A DNA stretch of 64,000 bases from Puniceibacterium sediminis (lineage in GTDB: Bacteria; Pseudomonadota; Alphaproteobacteria; Rhodobacterales; Rhodobacteraceae), in assembly GCF_900188035.1 (NCBI RefSeq), contig NZ_FZNN01000001.1, positions 186,001 to 250,000 of the forward strand, read 5' to 3'. A model generated the notes under the pieces. That model did not search any database. It was given only the letters and a program-made list of their open reading frames with translations, and was not told where the DNA came from. Made by a program: the position numbers and the translations under genes. Shown piece by piece: positions 36,401 to 46,447 of this stretch. Positions within the stretch are counted from its first letter, which is position 1; the number at the start of each line of letters is the position of its first letter.

Positions 36401-36904
36401 ACCGCCGCCGCCCCATGACGCCTTGAGCATCAGGGGATAGCCGACTTCGGCGGCCTGTTTCTTGATCTCGGCCATGTCATCGCCCAGCACTTCGGTCGCG
36501 GGGATGACCGGAACGCCGGCCTCGACCGCGACACGGCGCGCGCTGGCCTTGTCGCCCAGCTGGCGCATGGTCTTGGCCTTGGGGCCGATAAAGGCGATTC
36601 CGGCCGCGTCGCAGGCATCAACGAAATCGGGGTTTTCGGACAGCAGGCCATAGCCCGGGTGGATCGCATCGGCGCCACATTCACGGGCGACGCGGATGAT
36701 GTTGGGGATGCTGAGATAGGCGGCGACGGGGCCAAGGCCTTCGCCAATGCGATACGCCTCATCCGCCTTGAAGCGGTGTAATCCCAGCTTGTCCTCTTCT
36801 GCAAAGACGGCGACCGTCTTTTTGCCCATTTCATTGGCAGCGCGCATGATGCGGATAGCGATTTCGCCACGGTTCGCGATGAGGATCTTCTTGAATTCGG
36901 GCAT
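33461..36904 (-). CDS. pyc: Pyruvate carboxylase
   Basis: The 1147-residue single-chain enzyme makes oxaloacetate from pyruvate and bicarbonate. Biotin carboxylase lies at about 1-455 (KILIANRGEIAIRIMRA, SWGGGGRGM, FFIEVNPRVQVEHTVTEE). The carboxyltransferase is at about 530-810 (DTTMRDGHQSLLATRMR, HFHTHDTSG). The biotin carrier domain at the C-terminus has the biotinylated K1113 in EAMKMETG. It provides replenishment of the TCA cycle, typical of roseobacters growing on C3 compounds. It has no operon partners and is convergent with the CTERM gene. Confidence 0.98.
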   Translation of the reverse strand: MPEFKKILIANRGEIAIRIMRAANEMGKKTVAVFAEEDKLGLHRFKADEAYRIGEGLGPVAAYLSIPNIIRVARECGADAIHPGYGLLSENPDFVDACDAAGIAFIGPKAKTMRQLGDKASARRVAVEAGVPVIPATEVLGDDMAEIKKQAAEVGYPLMLKASWGGGGRGMRPIMSEKELEEKVREGRREAKAAFGNDEGYLEKMILRARHVEVQILGDQQGNIYHLFERDCSVQRRNQKVVERAPAPYLSEAQREEICELGRKICAHVNYECAGTVEFLMDMDSGKFFFIEVNPRVQVEHTVTEEVTGIDIVQAQIMIAEGKSLAEATGKASQYDIRLTGHALQTRITTEDPQNNFIPDYGRLTAYRSATGMGIRLDGGTAYAGGVITRYYDSLLVKITASAQTPEKAIARMDRALREFRIRGVSTNIAFVENLLKHPTFLNNQYHTKFIDETPELFQFKKRRDRGTKVLTYIADITVNGHPEVEGRAKPLADLKNPKAPATRADTMPYGTRNLLDEKGPQAVADWMAAQKQVLITDTTMRDGHQSLLATRMRSIDMIKAAPAYGANLPGLFSVECWGGATFDVAYRFLQECPWQRLRDIRAKMPNIMTQMLLRGSNGVGYTNYPDNVVQAFVARAALSGVDVFRVFDSLNWVENMRVAMDAVLDSGKVLEGSICYTGDILDPDRAKYSLKYYVEMGKELKAAGSHILGLKDMAGLLKPSAAGPLVKALKEEVGLPIHFHTHDTSGAAIASIMAAAAAGVDAVDAAMDALSGNTSQPTLGSVVEALRFTDRDTGLDMSAIRDMSNYWEQVRMQYAAFESAMQAPASEVYLHEMPGGQFTNLRAQARSLGLEERWPEIARTYADVNQMFGDIVKVTPSSKVVGDMALMMVSQGLTRANVEDPKSDVSFPDSVIDMMKGNLGQPPGGFPTGIVKKVLKGEKPNTERPGKNVPAADLEKIRTEVSKELEGKEVDDEDLMGYLMYPKVFLDYMGRHRTYGPVRVLPTRTFFYGMEPGEEITAEIDPGKIMEIRLQAIGETQEDGEARVFFELNGQPRTIRVPNRKAKASSTARPKAEVGNPNHIGAPMPGVVATVAVQVGKSVKEGDLLLTIEAMKMETGLHAERDATVKAVHVQAGGQIDAKDLLIELE

Positions 36905-37024
36905 GGGGAGCTTCCTGAGAATGAGGATTGCCGTGAGGTTACGGAAGAAGTTTCAGCTTCACAACTGGCCGGAACGGGTAGGTCGCCTGTGCCCGGTTGG
37001 ATGCCTCAATTTGTGGCGGTCGGC

Positions 37025-38161
37025 CTAGCCCAGATGGGCAAGGCCGCGCAGATCGGTCGGGCGGGCGACGCCCAGCTGGCCAAGGTTGGCGGCCATGTCG
37101 CGGGCCAGAGTGTCAATCAGGTGGGCCGGGCCGTCCTGCCCAAGGGCGGCAAGCGCGTAGTGAAAGGCGCGGCCCAGCATGACAAAATCCGCGCCCTGGG
37201 CGATGGCGCGCAGGATATCCAGCCCGCCTTCGATGCCGCTGTCCATGATCAGCGGCAGGGTGGTGGCGGCGCGGATGGCGGGCAGAACCTCGATACTGGC
37301 CGGGGCGGCGTCGAACTGGCGGCCGGCGTGGTTGCTGACCCAGATCGCATCGACGCCGGAACGTTCCAGCCGCGGCACATCGGCGGGGTTCAGCACACCT
37401 TTGACCACCAGATTGCCCTGCCAGTGTTCGCGCAGCCAGTCGAGGTAATCCCAGTCGGGCGAGGTGCGCAGCAGGTATCCGACATGGGCGGTGGAATCCT
37501 TTGACCCCGTGTCGCTGCTGTAATCATCGAGCGTGCGCATATGCGGCATGCCCAGCCGCGCCGTGCCCATCGCCCAAGCGGGGCGCAGCGCCACCTGCGC
37601 CAGCAGGCGGGGCGTCAGGCGTGGCGGTTGCGTCAGGCCCGAGCGCAGCTGGCGTTCGCGGCGCGAGGCGACGGGGACATCCACGGTCAGGATCAGGGTG
37701 GAAAAGCCCGACTCACGCGCGCGGCGCAGCATGTCACGGCGAATCTCGGTGTCGCGTGGCGGATAAAGCTGGAACCAGCCCTTGCCACCCGTCAGCGGGC
37801 CGATGGTTTCGGGGGTCTGGGTGGCGACGGTCGACAGGCCATAGGGAATGCCCGCGCGGGTGGCGGCGGTGGCCAGCGTGCGTTCGGCATCGGGCCAGAC
37901 CAGCCCCGACATGCCAAGCGGCGCGATGCCCACCGGCAGGGGATGGGTTTCGCCAAGCAGGGAGGTCGTCAGATCAGACGAGATTTCGCCGTGCAGGATC
38001 GAGGGGGTGAACAGGATACGGTCAAGCGCTGCGCGGTTGCGGCGCTGGGTGGCTTCGGTGCCGGTGGCCGAGTCGAGATACTCCCAGACAAACCGGGGAA
38101 TACGTTGACGGGCGCGGGCGCGCAGGTCGGTGATGGCGGGGAAGCGGCTGTTCATGTCCAT
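37025..38161 (-). CDS. FMN-dependent alpha-hydroxyacid dehydrogenase (LldD family)
   Basis: About 378 residues form an FMN-binding TIM barrel of the lactate dehydrogenase/glycolate oxidase family. PRFVWEYLDSATGTEATQRRN near the start, IAPLGMSGLVWPD, WFQLYPPRD, LVVKGVLNPAD, VSNHAGRQFDAAPAS (active-site His and Arg) and MDSGIEGGLDILRA are visible. The preferred substrate (lactate, mandelate, glycolate) cannot be fixed. Two ATGs (38161 and 38155) are possible starts; neither has a strong ribosome site. It is divergent from the helicase gene. Confidence 0.9.
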   Translation of the reverse strand: MDMNSRFPAITDLRARARQRIPRFVWEYLDSATGTEATQRRNRAALDRILFTPSILHGEISSDLTTSLLGETHPLPVGIAPLGMSGLVWPDAERTLATAATRAGIPYGLSTVATQTPETIGPLTGGKGWFQLYPPRDTEIRRDMLRRARESGFSTLILTVDVPVASRRERQLRSGLTQPPRLTPRLLAQVALRPAWAMGTARLGMPHMRTLDDYSSDTGSKDSTAHVGYLLRTSPDWDYLDWLREHWQGNLVVKGVLNPADVPRLERSGVDAIWVSNHAGRQFDAAPASIEVLPAIRAATTLPLIMDSGIEGGLDILRAIAQGADFVMLGRAFHYALAALGQDGPAHLIDTLARDMAANLGQLGVARPTDLRGLAHLG

Positions 38162-38303
38162 GGCGCATGATTGGCCGGTTGCGGGACCGGCTGCAAGGGG
38201 GGACGCGTTGCTGTTCAGGAGGTTACAGGCTTTCCCCGGCGGCGGCTGGAACAATTCCCGAACATCCCTTTATCTCGGACAGCGACAGCGCTATCTTGGG
38301 GGG

Positions 38304-40733
38304 ATGAGCAGTTTCGATGAAATGGACGCCTTCGAAGGCGCTTCGCTGTCCGCGCGCGCAATGGCCGCCCGGCCCGCGCCCTATCTGGATGAGCTGAACC
38401 CCGAGCAGCGGTTGGCGGTCGAAACCATGGACGGCCCGGTGCTGATGCTGGCCGGGGCGGGCACGGGCAAGACCAAGGCGCTGACCGCGCGGATCGCGCA
38501 TCTGCTGACCACCGGTCGGGCGCGGCAGGACGAGATTCTGGCGGTGACCTTTACCAACAAGGCCGCGCGCGAGATGAAAGAGCGTGTGGGCCGCCTGCTG
38601 GGGGGCACGGCTGATGGTGTGCGCTGGCTTGGAACGTTCCATTCGATCTGCGTCAAGCTGTTGCGCCGGCATGCCGAACTGGTGGGGTTAAAATCGAATT
38701 TCACCATTCTGGATACGGATGACCAGATCCGGCTGCTGAAACAGCTGATCCGGGCCGAGGGGATCGATGACAAACGCTGGCCGCCGCGGATGCTGGCCAA
38801 CATCATCGACGGCTGGAAGAACCGCGCGCTGACGCCTGACAAGGTGCCTGCGGCGGATGCGGGGGCCTATAACGACAAGGGGCCGAAATTATACGCCGCC
38901 TATCAGGCGCGGCTGAAGGAGCTGAACGCCGTCGATTTCGGTGATCTGCTGCTGCATGTCGTCGTGATCTTTCAGAAGCATCCCGACGTGCTCGAACAAT
39001 ATCAGCGCTGGTTCAAGTACATCCTTGTGGACGAATATCAGGATACCAACGTCGCGCAGTATCTGTGGCTGCGGCTGCTGGCGGCGTCGCACAAGAATAT
39101 CTGCTGCGTGGGCGATGACGACCAGTCGATCTATGGCTGGCGCGGGGCCGAGGTGGGCAACATCCTGCGGTTCGAGAAAGATTTTCCCGGCGCGCATGTG
39201 GTGCGGCTGGAGCAAAACTACCGTTCGACCCCGCATATCCTGAAGGCGGCGTCGGGGGTGATCAAGGGCAACTCGGGCCGGTTGGGCAAGGAGCTGTGGA
39301 CCGAGGTGCCGGATGGCGAAAAGGTCCGGCTGATCGGTCACTGGGATGGCGAGGAAGAGGCGCGCTGGATCGGTGAAGAGGTCGAATCGATGCAGTCCGG
39401 TACGCGCGGGATGCGCAGGGTTTCGCTGGACGACATGGCGATTCTGGTACGGGCGTCACATCAGATGCGGGCGTTCGAGGACCGGTTTCTGACCATCGGA
39501 TTGCCCTACCGGGTTATCGGCGGGCCGCGGTTCTATGAGCGTTTGGAAATCCGCGATGCCATGGCCTATTTCCGGCTGGTGATATCCCCCGACGATGATC
39601 TGGCGTTTGAGCGGATCGTGAACACGCCCAAGCGGGGGCTGGGTGACAAGGCGCAGCAGACCATTCAGGTGGCGGCGCGGGCGGCGGGTGTGAGCCTGGT
39701 CGAAGGCGCGCGGATGGCGGTGGATCAGGGGCTGATCAAGGGCAAGGGCGGGTCCGAGCTGCGCAAGCTGGTCGAGGGGCTGTCGCGCTGGAATAGCAAG
39801 CTACACGGCCCGGTGCGGGCTGTGGGCCTTGGCGAGGATGACGTTCTGGACGATGGGGCCGACGGTCCGCAGTACGAATATGGCCCCCCAGAGATCAGCC
39901 ATATGGAGCTGGCCGAGATCATTCTGGACGAGAGCGGCTACACCACGATGTGGCAGAACGACAAGACGCCCGAGGGGCCGGGGCGGCTGGAGAACCTCAA
40001 GGAATTGGTGAAGGCGCTGGAGGGGTTCGAAAACCTGCAGGGGTTTCTGGAACACGTCAGCCTGATCATGGACAATTCGACCGAAGATAGCGGCGAAAAG
40101 GTTTCGATCATGACGCTGCACGCCGCCAAGGGGCTGGAATTTCCGGCAGTCTTTCTGCCGGGGTGGGAAGACGGGCTGTTCCCGTCGCAGCGCAGCATGG
40201 ACGAAAGCGGCGTCAAGGGTTTGGAGGAAGAGCGGCGGCTGGCCTATGTGGGCATCACGCGGGCCGAGGAGCTGTGCACGATATCCTTTGCCGCCAACCG
40301 GCGGGTTTATGGCCAGTGGCAATCACAAATGCCGTCGCGGTTCATTGACGAGTTGCCAGAGGCGCATGTGGAGGTGCTGACGCCGCCGGGGCTGTATGGC
40401 GGTGGGTACGGCGCTGCGGGCATGGGCGGCGCGTCATCGGGGATCGAGAAGCGGGCGATGGAGGCGAATGTCTACAACTCGCCCGGCTGGAAGCGGTTGC
40501 AGGAGCGCGCGGCGACGCGGCCGATAAGCCAGCCCAAGGAAAGCCGCAACACGGTGATCGATCTGAACGCGGTGTCATCCTATGTGATGGGCGAGCGGGT
40601 GTTTCACCAGAAGTTCGGTTATGGCGCCATTATCGGGATCGAGGGTGACAAGCTGGAAATCGAATTCGAAAAATCGGGCACCAAGAAGGTTGTGGCGCGG
40701 TTTATCTGCGCGGCGGATGATGTTCCGTTCTGA
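38304..40733 (+). CDS. uvrD: UvrD/PcrA-type DNA helicase
   Basis: The 809-residue superfamily 1A helicase has Walker A GAGTGKTKAL (from 51), motif Ia TFTNKAAREMKERV, the DEXX motif VDEYQDTN, QSIYGWRGAE, NYRSTPHIL, and motif V/VI TLHAAKGLEFPAVFLPG and RRLAYVGITRAEE. A C-terminal Tudor-like domain (HQKFGYGAIIGIEGDKLEIE) would touch RNA polymerase. It unwinds DNA in repair and replication restart. The start at 38304 follows GGGGGG; the upstream open frame to 38130 lies in the antisense of the dehydrogenase. Confidence 0.96.
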   Translation: MSSFDEMDAFEGASLSARAMAARPAPYLDELNPEQRLAVETMDGPVLMLAGAGTGKTKALTARIAHLLTTGRARQDEILAVTFTNKAAREMKERVGRLLGGTADGVRWLGTFHSICVKLLRRHAELVGLKSNFTILDTDDQIRLLKQLIRAEGIDDKRWPPRMLANIIDGWKNRALTPDKVPAADAGAYNDKGPKLYAAYQARLKELNAVDFGDLLLHVVVIFQKHPDVLEQYQRWFKYILVDEYQDTNVAQYLWLRLLAASHKNICCVGDDDQSIYGWRGAEVGNILRFEKDFPGAHVVRLEQNYRSTPHILKAASGVIKGNSGRLGKELWTEVPDGEKVRLIGHWDGEEEARWIGEEVESMQSGTRGMRRVSLDDMAILVRASHQMRAFEDRFLTIGLPYRVIGGPRFYERLEIRDAMAYFRLVISPDDDLAFERIVNTPKRGLGDKAQQTIQVAARAAGVSLVEGARMAVDQGLIKGKGGSELRKLVEGLSRWNSKLHGPVRAVGLGEDDVLDDGADGPQYEYGPPEISHMELAEIILDESGYTTMWQNDKTPEGPGRLENLKELVKALEGFENLQGFLEHVSLIMDNSTEDSGEKVSIMTLHAAKGLEFPAVFLPGWEDGLFPSQRSMDESGVKGLEEERRLAYVGITRAEELCTISFAANRRVYGQWQSQMPSRFIDELPEAHVEVLTPPGLYGGGYGAAGMGGASSGIEKRAMEANVYNSPGWKRLQERAATRPISQPKESRNTVIDLNAVSSYVMGERVFHQKFGYGAIIGIEGDKLEIEFEKSGTKKVVARFICAADDVPF

Positions 40734-40866
40734 ATTCGGATCTGTGGTGATGTGATCCGGCGGCATGCGCCTGCGGCGCATTCTGGTCATGTCGAGCGCG
40801 GCCCTGTGGCCACGGTCTTCGCGCGGGTTGCGATCTGACGCCTTTGTCCGGTCGTGGTGCGGGTGG

Positions 40867-41532
40867 TCAGGTTTGTGGTTTTGCCGTTGGATCGCGGCGT
40901 TTATCCGCGTGCAGGGCGCGGCCACGTTTGACCGCCGGGCGATTGCCGACGGTTTCGAGCCAGCGGGCAAGGTTTGGCTTGTCCTCAAGCGTCTGCTGCT
41001 GACCTTCCCAGAGCGAGGCCCAGCCCCAGATCGACATGTCGGCGATGCTGTAGTCGGGGCCAGCAACGTATTCGTTTTGGCCAAGCTGGTGGTCGAGCAC
41101 CTTGTAAAGGCGTCCGGTTTCGCTGCGGAAGCGGTCCTTGGCGTAAGGAATGTCCTGTTTGGCGAATTTCAGAAAGTGGTGCGTTTGCCCGGCCATCGGG
41201 CCAAGGCCGCCCATCTGCCACATCAGCCATTGATCCACGGCAATGCGGTCGCGTTCGGTTGCGCCGCCAAAGGTGCCGGTCTTGCGGGCCAGGTATTGCA
41301 GGATCGCGCCGGATTCAAAGATGTGGATCGGCGCGCCATCGGGGCCGTCGGGATCGGTGATCGCGGGGATCTTGTTGTTGGGGGACACTGCCAGGAATTC
41401 CGGCGTGAACTGGTCACCCGCCGAGATGTCGATGAGGTGGGTGGTGTAGGGCAGTCCCATCTCTTCGAGGACGATGGACGCCTTCCAGCCGTTTGGCGTG
41501 GGCCAGAAATAGAGATCGATTGGGGTGGTCAT
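40867..41532 (-). CDS. Glutathione S-transferase (YghU/YfcG-like)
   Basis: The 221-residue GST is of the nu-class, disulfide-bond oxidoreductase type. IDLYFWPTPNGWKASIVLEE replaces the catalytic Tyr/Ser region with the T-P-N-G motif of the group, followed by NNKIPAITD, FESGAILQYLA and ADMSIWGWASLW. It is expected to reduce disulfides using glutathione. Gene context gives no partner. Confidence 0.9.
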   Translation of the reverse strand: MTTPIDLYFWPTPNGWKASIVLEEMGLPYTTHLIDISAGDQFTPEFLAVSPNNKIPAITDPDGPDGAPIHIFESGAILQYLARKTGTFGGATERDRIAVDQWLMWQMGGLGPMAGQTHHFLKFAKQDIPYAKDRFRSETGRLYKVLDHQLGQNEYVAGPDYSIADMSIWGWASLWEGQQQTLEDKPNLARWLETVGNRPAVKRGRALHADKRRDPTAKPQT

Positions 41533-41570
41533 GCGGGGGCTCCTGAAATGGCCCGCCGATCATGCCGGAT

Positions 41571-41975
41571 TTATGCGCGACCGCAAGTCCGGGGTCGTTC
41601 AGGTTTTGCGCTGGGGTCTACGCGGCTTTGATGATTGTACCACGCCGTTTCGCAATGCAGCACCTCGCCCCGGAAGGCGGCGCAATAGAGGTCGATCACG
41701 CGGCGCATCCCGCCCCAGGCCATGCGTTTTGGCAGCCATTGCGCGCGGGTTGACGTGATGTGACAGCGCGCCGAGAATGTCATGTCCGCCGCGCCCCCGG
41801 TCAGACGGTTGAGCCGGATCGAGAGCACGAAAAGCACCGCTTCGGTGAATTCGTCTTCCAGCGTGTTTTCCGGCATGGCATTGGCGACGGCTGCGTCCAG
41901 GCTTTGTCGCAGCCCGTCCAGCCGCATCATGTCAAGGAACAGGGTTCGCGCAGTGCTGGTGTCGAAAAAGGACAT
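41571..41975 (-). CDS. Hypothetical protein, 134 aa
   Basis: I do not recognise the family. The protein is soluble, helical at the start (MRLDGLRQSLDAAVANAMPE) and basic at the end. The frame stays open upstream to 42272, across the metZ leader, and an ATG at 42020 is possible; I prefer 41975 because GTGGGGC lies upstream and the residues before it are not typical coding. It is divergent from metZ, so the region 41976-42256 also carries its promoter. Confidence 0.6.
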   Translation of the reverse strand: MSFFDTSTARTLFLDMMRLDGLRQSLDAAVANAMPENTLEDEFTEAVLFVLSIRLNRLTGGAADMTFSARCHITSTRAQWLPKRMAWGGMRRVIDLYCAAFRGEVLHCETAWYNHQSRVDPSAKPERPRTCGRA

Positions 41976-42062
41976 GGTCAGGCCCCACAAGATCTGGTTG
42001 CTGATCGGTAACCCATCCATACGAAGCTGGCGTGAAGCGGCTGTTACAGGACCGTGACGGTA

Positions 42063-42091
42063 TTGACCTGTTGCGCAACGCCACCTAAGAG
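42063..42091 (+). promoter_or_regulatory. Probable promoter of the metZ riboswitch transcript
   Basis: TTGACC at 42063-42068 and TAAGAG at 42086-42091 are separated by 17 bases, a housekeeping-sigma arrangement. The SAM-II aptamer begins within about ten bases downstream, so transcription would start at the aptamer's 5' edge. The -10 is imperfect. Confidence 0.5.
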
Positions 42092-42093
42092 AT

Positions 42094-42185
42094 TTGCGTG
42101 GCGATTTGTTACCGGATTGCGGGCCACTCGGGGGGAGACTGACTGGTGTCAGGCGCAACCCCGGAAATGCCGCTAAAGAGGTCAG
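42094..42185 (+). ncRNA. SAM-II riboswitch with inserted hairpin
   Basis: The conserved SAM-II bases are present in order. P1 is GTGGC (42098-42102) with GCCAC (42123-42127), enclosing GATTTG and CCGGATTGC. Further downstream come GGAAATG and the pseudoknot strand GCTAAAGAGG (42172-42181). Between P1 and the GGAAATG segment lies an extra hairpin, GGGG ... CCCC with inner CTGAC/GTCAG (42139-42152), absent from the compact form. SAM-II senses S-adenosylmethionine and represses methionine genes; metZ directly follows. Confidence 0.88.
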
Positions 42186-42198
42186 ACGACGAGGGAGC

Positions 42199-42230
42199 CC
42201 CCTTGCGCTTGGCCGCAACGGGGTTTTTTT
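42199..42230 (+). terminator. Terminator between the SAM-II aptamer and metZ
   Basis: CCCC-TTGCG at 42199-42207 pairs with CGCAA-C-GGGG at 42214-42223 (one bulged C), followed by seven T. Its place between aptamer and start codon suggests a transcriptional expression platform. Confidence 0.8.
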
Positions 42231-42256
42231 GTGGCCGCGGGCCAGGAGACAGAACA

Positions 42257-43426
42257 ATGAAGAAACGCACACAGCTGGTGCATGGCGGGACCAAACGCAG
42301 CCAGTGGGGCGAGCTGAGCGAGGCGATTTTCCTGACTCAGGGATTTGCCTATGACAGCGCCGAGCAGGCCGAGGGCCGGTTCATCGACTGTGCGCCGGAC
42401 GAGTATATCTATGCCCGTTACGGCAACCCGACCGTGCGCATGTTCGAAGAGCGTATCGCGCTGCTGGAAGGTGCCGAGGACGGGTTTGCCACGGCAAGCG
42501 GCATGGCGGCGGTCAACGGCGCGCTGGTGTCGATGCTGAAAGCCGGGGACCATGTGGTTTCGGCCCGGGCGCTGTTTGGGTCCTGTCTGTATATCTTGGA
42601 GACGATCCTGCCGCGCTTTGGCGTCGAGGTGACCTTTGTCGATGGTGCGGATCTGGAGCAGTGGCGCGCGGCTGTGCGGCCCGACACCAAGGCGGTGTTC
42701 TTTGAATCCATGTCCAACCCGACGCTGGAACTGGTGGACATCGAAGGTGTGGCCAAGATCGCCCATGCGCAGGGTGCGCTGGTGCTGGTCGACAACGTGT
42801 TTTCCACGCCGGTCTATTCAGATGCCATCGCGCAGGGCGCGGATGTGGTGATCTATTCCGCGACCAAGCATATCGACGGGCAGGGCCGGGTTCTGGGCGG
42901 TGTGATCCTGGGCACCAAGGATTTCATCCGCGGGGTGGTTGAGCCCTACATGAAGCATACTGGCGGATCCATGAGCCCGTTCACGGCCTGGGTGCTGCTG
43001 AAGGGGATCGAGACGATCGACCTGCGGGTGCGCGCACAGACCGACAGTGCGATGGCGGTTGCCCGCGCGCTTGAGGGGAAACCCGGCGTGGCAAATGTGA
43101 TCTATCCGGGGCTTGAGAGCCATCCGCAATACGCGCTGATGCTGCGGCAGCTGGGCAAGGGCGGCACGATGCTGTCCATTGACCTTGCCGGTGGCAAGGC
43201 GGCGGCGTTCCGGTTCCTGAATGCGCTGGAGGTTATCCTGATCTCGAACAACCTTGGGGATGCGAAATCCATCGCCACCCATCCGGCCACCACGACGCAC
43301 CAGCGTCTGGCACCCGAACTGCGGGCGTCGCTGGGGATCACCGAAGGGCTGATCCGCCTGTCGCTGGGCATCGAAGACCCCGAGGATCTGGTCGAGGACG
43401 TGTTGCAGGCGCTGGCGGCCGTCTGA
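42257..43426 (+). CDS. metZ: O-succinylhomoserine sulfhydrylase
   Basis: The 389-residue PLP enzyme of the Cys/Met-metabolism family starts KKRTQLVHGGTKRSQWGELS, with YARYGNPT, and the PLP lysine K204 in YSATKHIDGQGR. It turns O-succinyl- (or acetyl-) homoserine plus sulfide into homocysteine. The SAM-II riboswitch and terminator directly upstream fit MetZ rather than a cystathionine lyase. The frame is open to 42146, which lies inside the riboswitch; the ATG at 42257 has AGGAGAC upstream. Confidence 0.95.
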   Translation: MKKRTQLVHGGTKRSQWGELSEAIFLTQGFAYDSAEQAEGRFIDCAPDEYIYARYGNPTVRMFEERIALLEGAEDGFATASGMAAVNGALVSMLKAGDHVVSARALFGSCLYILETILPRFGVEVTFVDGADLEQWRAAVRPDTKAVFFESMSNPTLELVDIEGVAKIAHAQGALVLVDNVFSTPVYSDAIAQGADVVIYSATKHIDGQGRVLGGVILGTKDFIRGVVEPYMKHTGGSMSPFTAWVLLKGIETIDLRVRAQTDSAMAVARALEGKPGVANVIYPGLESHPQYALMLRQLGKGGTMLSIDLAGGKAAAFRFLNALEVILISNNLGDAKSIATHPATTTHQRLAPELRASLGITEGLIRLSLGIEDPEDLVEDVLQALAAV

Positions 43427-43569
43427 AATACAGCTGCATGATACTGCCCCTGCCGGTGAACTTATGGTGATCTGGCGGGGGCATCCCTTCGTATTGTTCT
43501 GTAAAATTGGAATTCCTTTGTCGGAAGACTTATGTAAGCATTGAACGCTGAGGCGAGAGGGGCCTACTG

Positions 43570-44673
<1,104 letters not shown>

Positions 44674-44813
44674 TCGGCGGGTGCGCCTGAGTTTTCCGGG
44701 CAGGTGCAGGGCGCGATATTGCGGCATCTGTCGCGGGTGACGTTGCCCCGGCGGCTGCCGTTCCGAGAGCATCGGCTTGACACCAGAGCGGCGCGGGGCC
44801 AACGCTTCGCCTC

Positions 44814-46262
44814 ATGTTTGACCTGCGCCCCGTCTTTTATGTGATCGGTATCCTGGTGACCATTCTGGGCGCCACGATGCTTTTGCCGATGCTGGTGGAC
44901 ATCGCCGAGGGGCGTGGCGAATGGACCGTGTTCGCCCAAAGCTCCATCGTCACAATGTTCTGCGGCGGGTTGATCGCCCTGGCCTGCGCCAATGCGGTGC
45001 AAGAGCGTCTTTCGATCCAGCAGACCTTTCTTCTGACCACGGGGGTCTGGGTGGCGCTGCCGATCTTTGGCGCGATTCCCTTTGCGATGGGGGCGACAGA
45101 GGCGCGCTTTGTGGATGCGTTTTTCGAGGCGATGTCGGGCATGACCACCACCGGGTCAACGGTGTTCACCGGGCTTGAGACGCTGCCCAAGGGCATCCTG
45201 CTGTGGCGCGGGCTGCTGCAGTGGCTGGGCGGGATCGGGATCATCGTTGTCGCCATGGTTTTCCTGCCCGAACTGCGGGTTGGTGGCATGCAGGTGTTCC
45301 GTTCCGAAGCCTTTGACACGATGGGAAAAATCCTGCCGCGGGCGACCGAGATCGCCTCATCCATCTCGACCATCTACGTGACGATCACCATGGCCTGCGC
45401 GGTGTCCTATCTGATGTGCGGGATGAACGCCTTTGATGCCTCTGTGCATGCTCTTAGCACTGTTTCGACCGGCGGATTCTCCAACTACGATGCGTCTTTC
45501 GGGACATTCTCGGGGCCTGCGGAATACGTCGCTTCGGTGTTCATGATCCTCGCCGCGTTGCCCTTCGTGCGCTACGTGCAGATGGTGAACGGCAATCAGC
45601 GGGCGATTTTCCGCGACAGCCAGGTGAAGACCTTTTTGATGATCATCACGGTGCTTGTCCTTGTCACGGTTTTTGTGCTGTTGCGGGTGTTTCCGCATCA
45701 TCCGGAGCAGGCATTTCGCGAGGCGTTGTTCAACATCACCTCGATCATTTCGGGGACCGGCTATGCCTCGGTCGACTACATGACCTGGGGGCCGTTCCTG
45801 ATTGCGCTGTTCTTTTTCATCGGGTTGATCGGCGGCTGCGCCGGGTCGACTGCGTGTTCGGTCAAGGTGTTCCGGTATCAGCTTTTGTTCGCGTCGATCG
45901 GGGTGCAGCTGCGCAAGATCCGCGCGCCGCACGGGATCTTTACCCCCCGTTACGAGGGGCGCGTCGTGGGCGAGGATGTGCTGTCGTCGGTCATTTCGTT
46001 CTTTGTTTTCTTCGTCGTGACACTGGGAATTCTGTCGGTGGCGCTGGGTATGACAGGCCTGGATTTCGTGACCGCGATTTCGGGGGCGGCGACGGCGCTG
46101 GGCAATATCGGCCCGGGTTTGGGCGACAGAATCGGTCCGTCGGGCAATTTTCAGGGGCTGAACGACACGGCAAAGTGGATCCTGATCTTTGCCATGTTGT
46201 TGGGAAGGCTGGAGCTTTTGTCAGTTTATGCGATTTTGACAGTGCGGTTCTGGCGGGCGTGA
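44814..46262 (+). CDS. trkH: TrkH-type potassium uptake membrane subunit
   Basis: The 482-residue polytopic protein has the four pore repeats of Trk/Ktr channels: MSGMTTTGSTVFTG, STVSTGGFSNYDAS, TSIISGTGYASVDY and GAATALGNIGPGLG. Other family motifs are LLQWLGGIGIIVVAMVFLPELRVGG and GGCAGSTACSVKVFR. It takes up K+ together with a cytoplasmic TrkA, which is not in the window. Inner membrane. It is convergent with valS. Confidence 0.95.
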   Translation: MFDLRPVFYVIGILVTILGATMLLPMLVDIAEGRGEWTVFAQSSIVTMFCGGLIALACANAVQERLSIQQTFLLTTGVWVALPIFGAIPFAMGATEARFVDAFFEAMSGMTTTGSTVFTGLETLPKGILLWRGLLQWLGGIGIIVVAMVFLPELRVGGMQVFRSEAFDTMGKILPRATEIASSISTIYVTITMACAVSYLMCGMNAFDASVHALSTVSTGGFSNYDASFGTFSGPAEYVASVFMILAALPFVRYVQMVNGNQRAIFRDSQVKTFLMIITVLVLVTVFVLLRVFPHHPEQAFREALFNITSIISGTGYASVDYMTWGPFLIALFFFIGLIGGCAGSTACSVKVFRYQLLFASIGVQLRKIRAPHGIFTPRYEGRVVGEDVLSSVISFFVFFVVTLGILSVALGMTGLDFVTAISGAATALGNIGPGLGDRIGPSGNFQGLNDTAKWILIFAMLLGRLELLSVYAILTVRFWRA

Positions 46263-46304
46263 AGCCAGGCCGACCGAACATTTTCTGCGAAAATCGGACA
46301 GAGC

Positions 46305-46347
46305 GAAAAGCGCCCGCACCCTAGGGGGAGGAGGCCGGGCGCTTTTC
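46305..46347. terminator. Bidirectional terminator between trkH and valS
   Basis: GAAAAGCGCCCG (46305-46316) and CGGGCGCTTTTC (46336-46347) form a perfect twelve-base-pair stem with A- and T-rich outer ends, so it can stop transcripts from both convergent genes. Confidence 0.8.
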
Positions 46348-46447
46348 CAGCCCGTCAAGTCCGGGCTGAACTGCTCTGACGGGCAGAAGAACTCTTGTCT
46401 TCGCCGATATCTAACACTCGGGTGTTACTTAATGGTTAACGCCCGGA

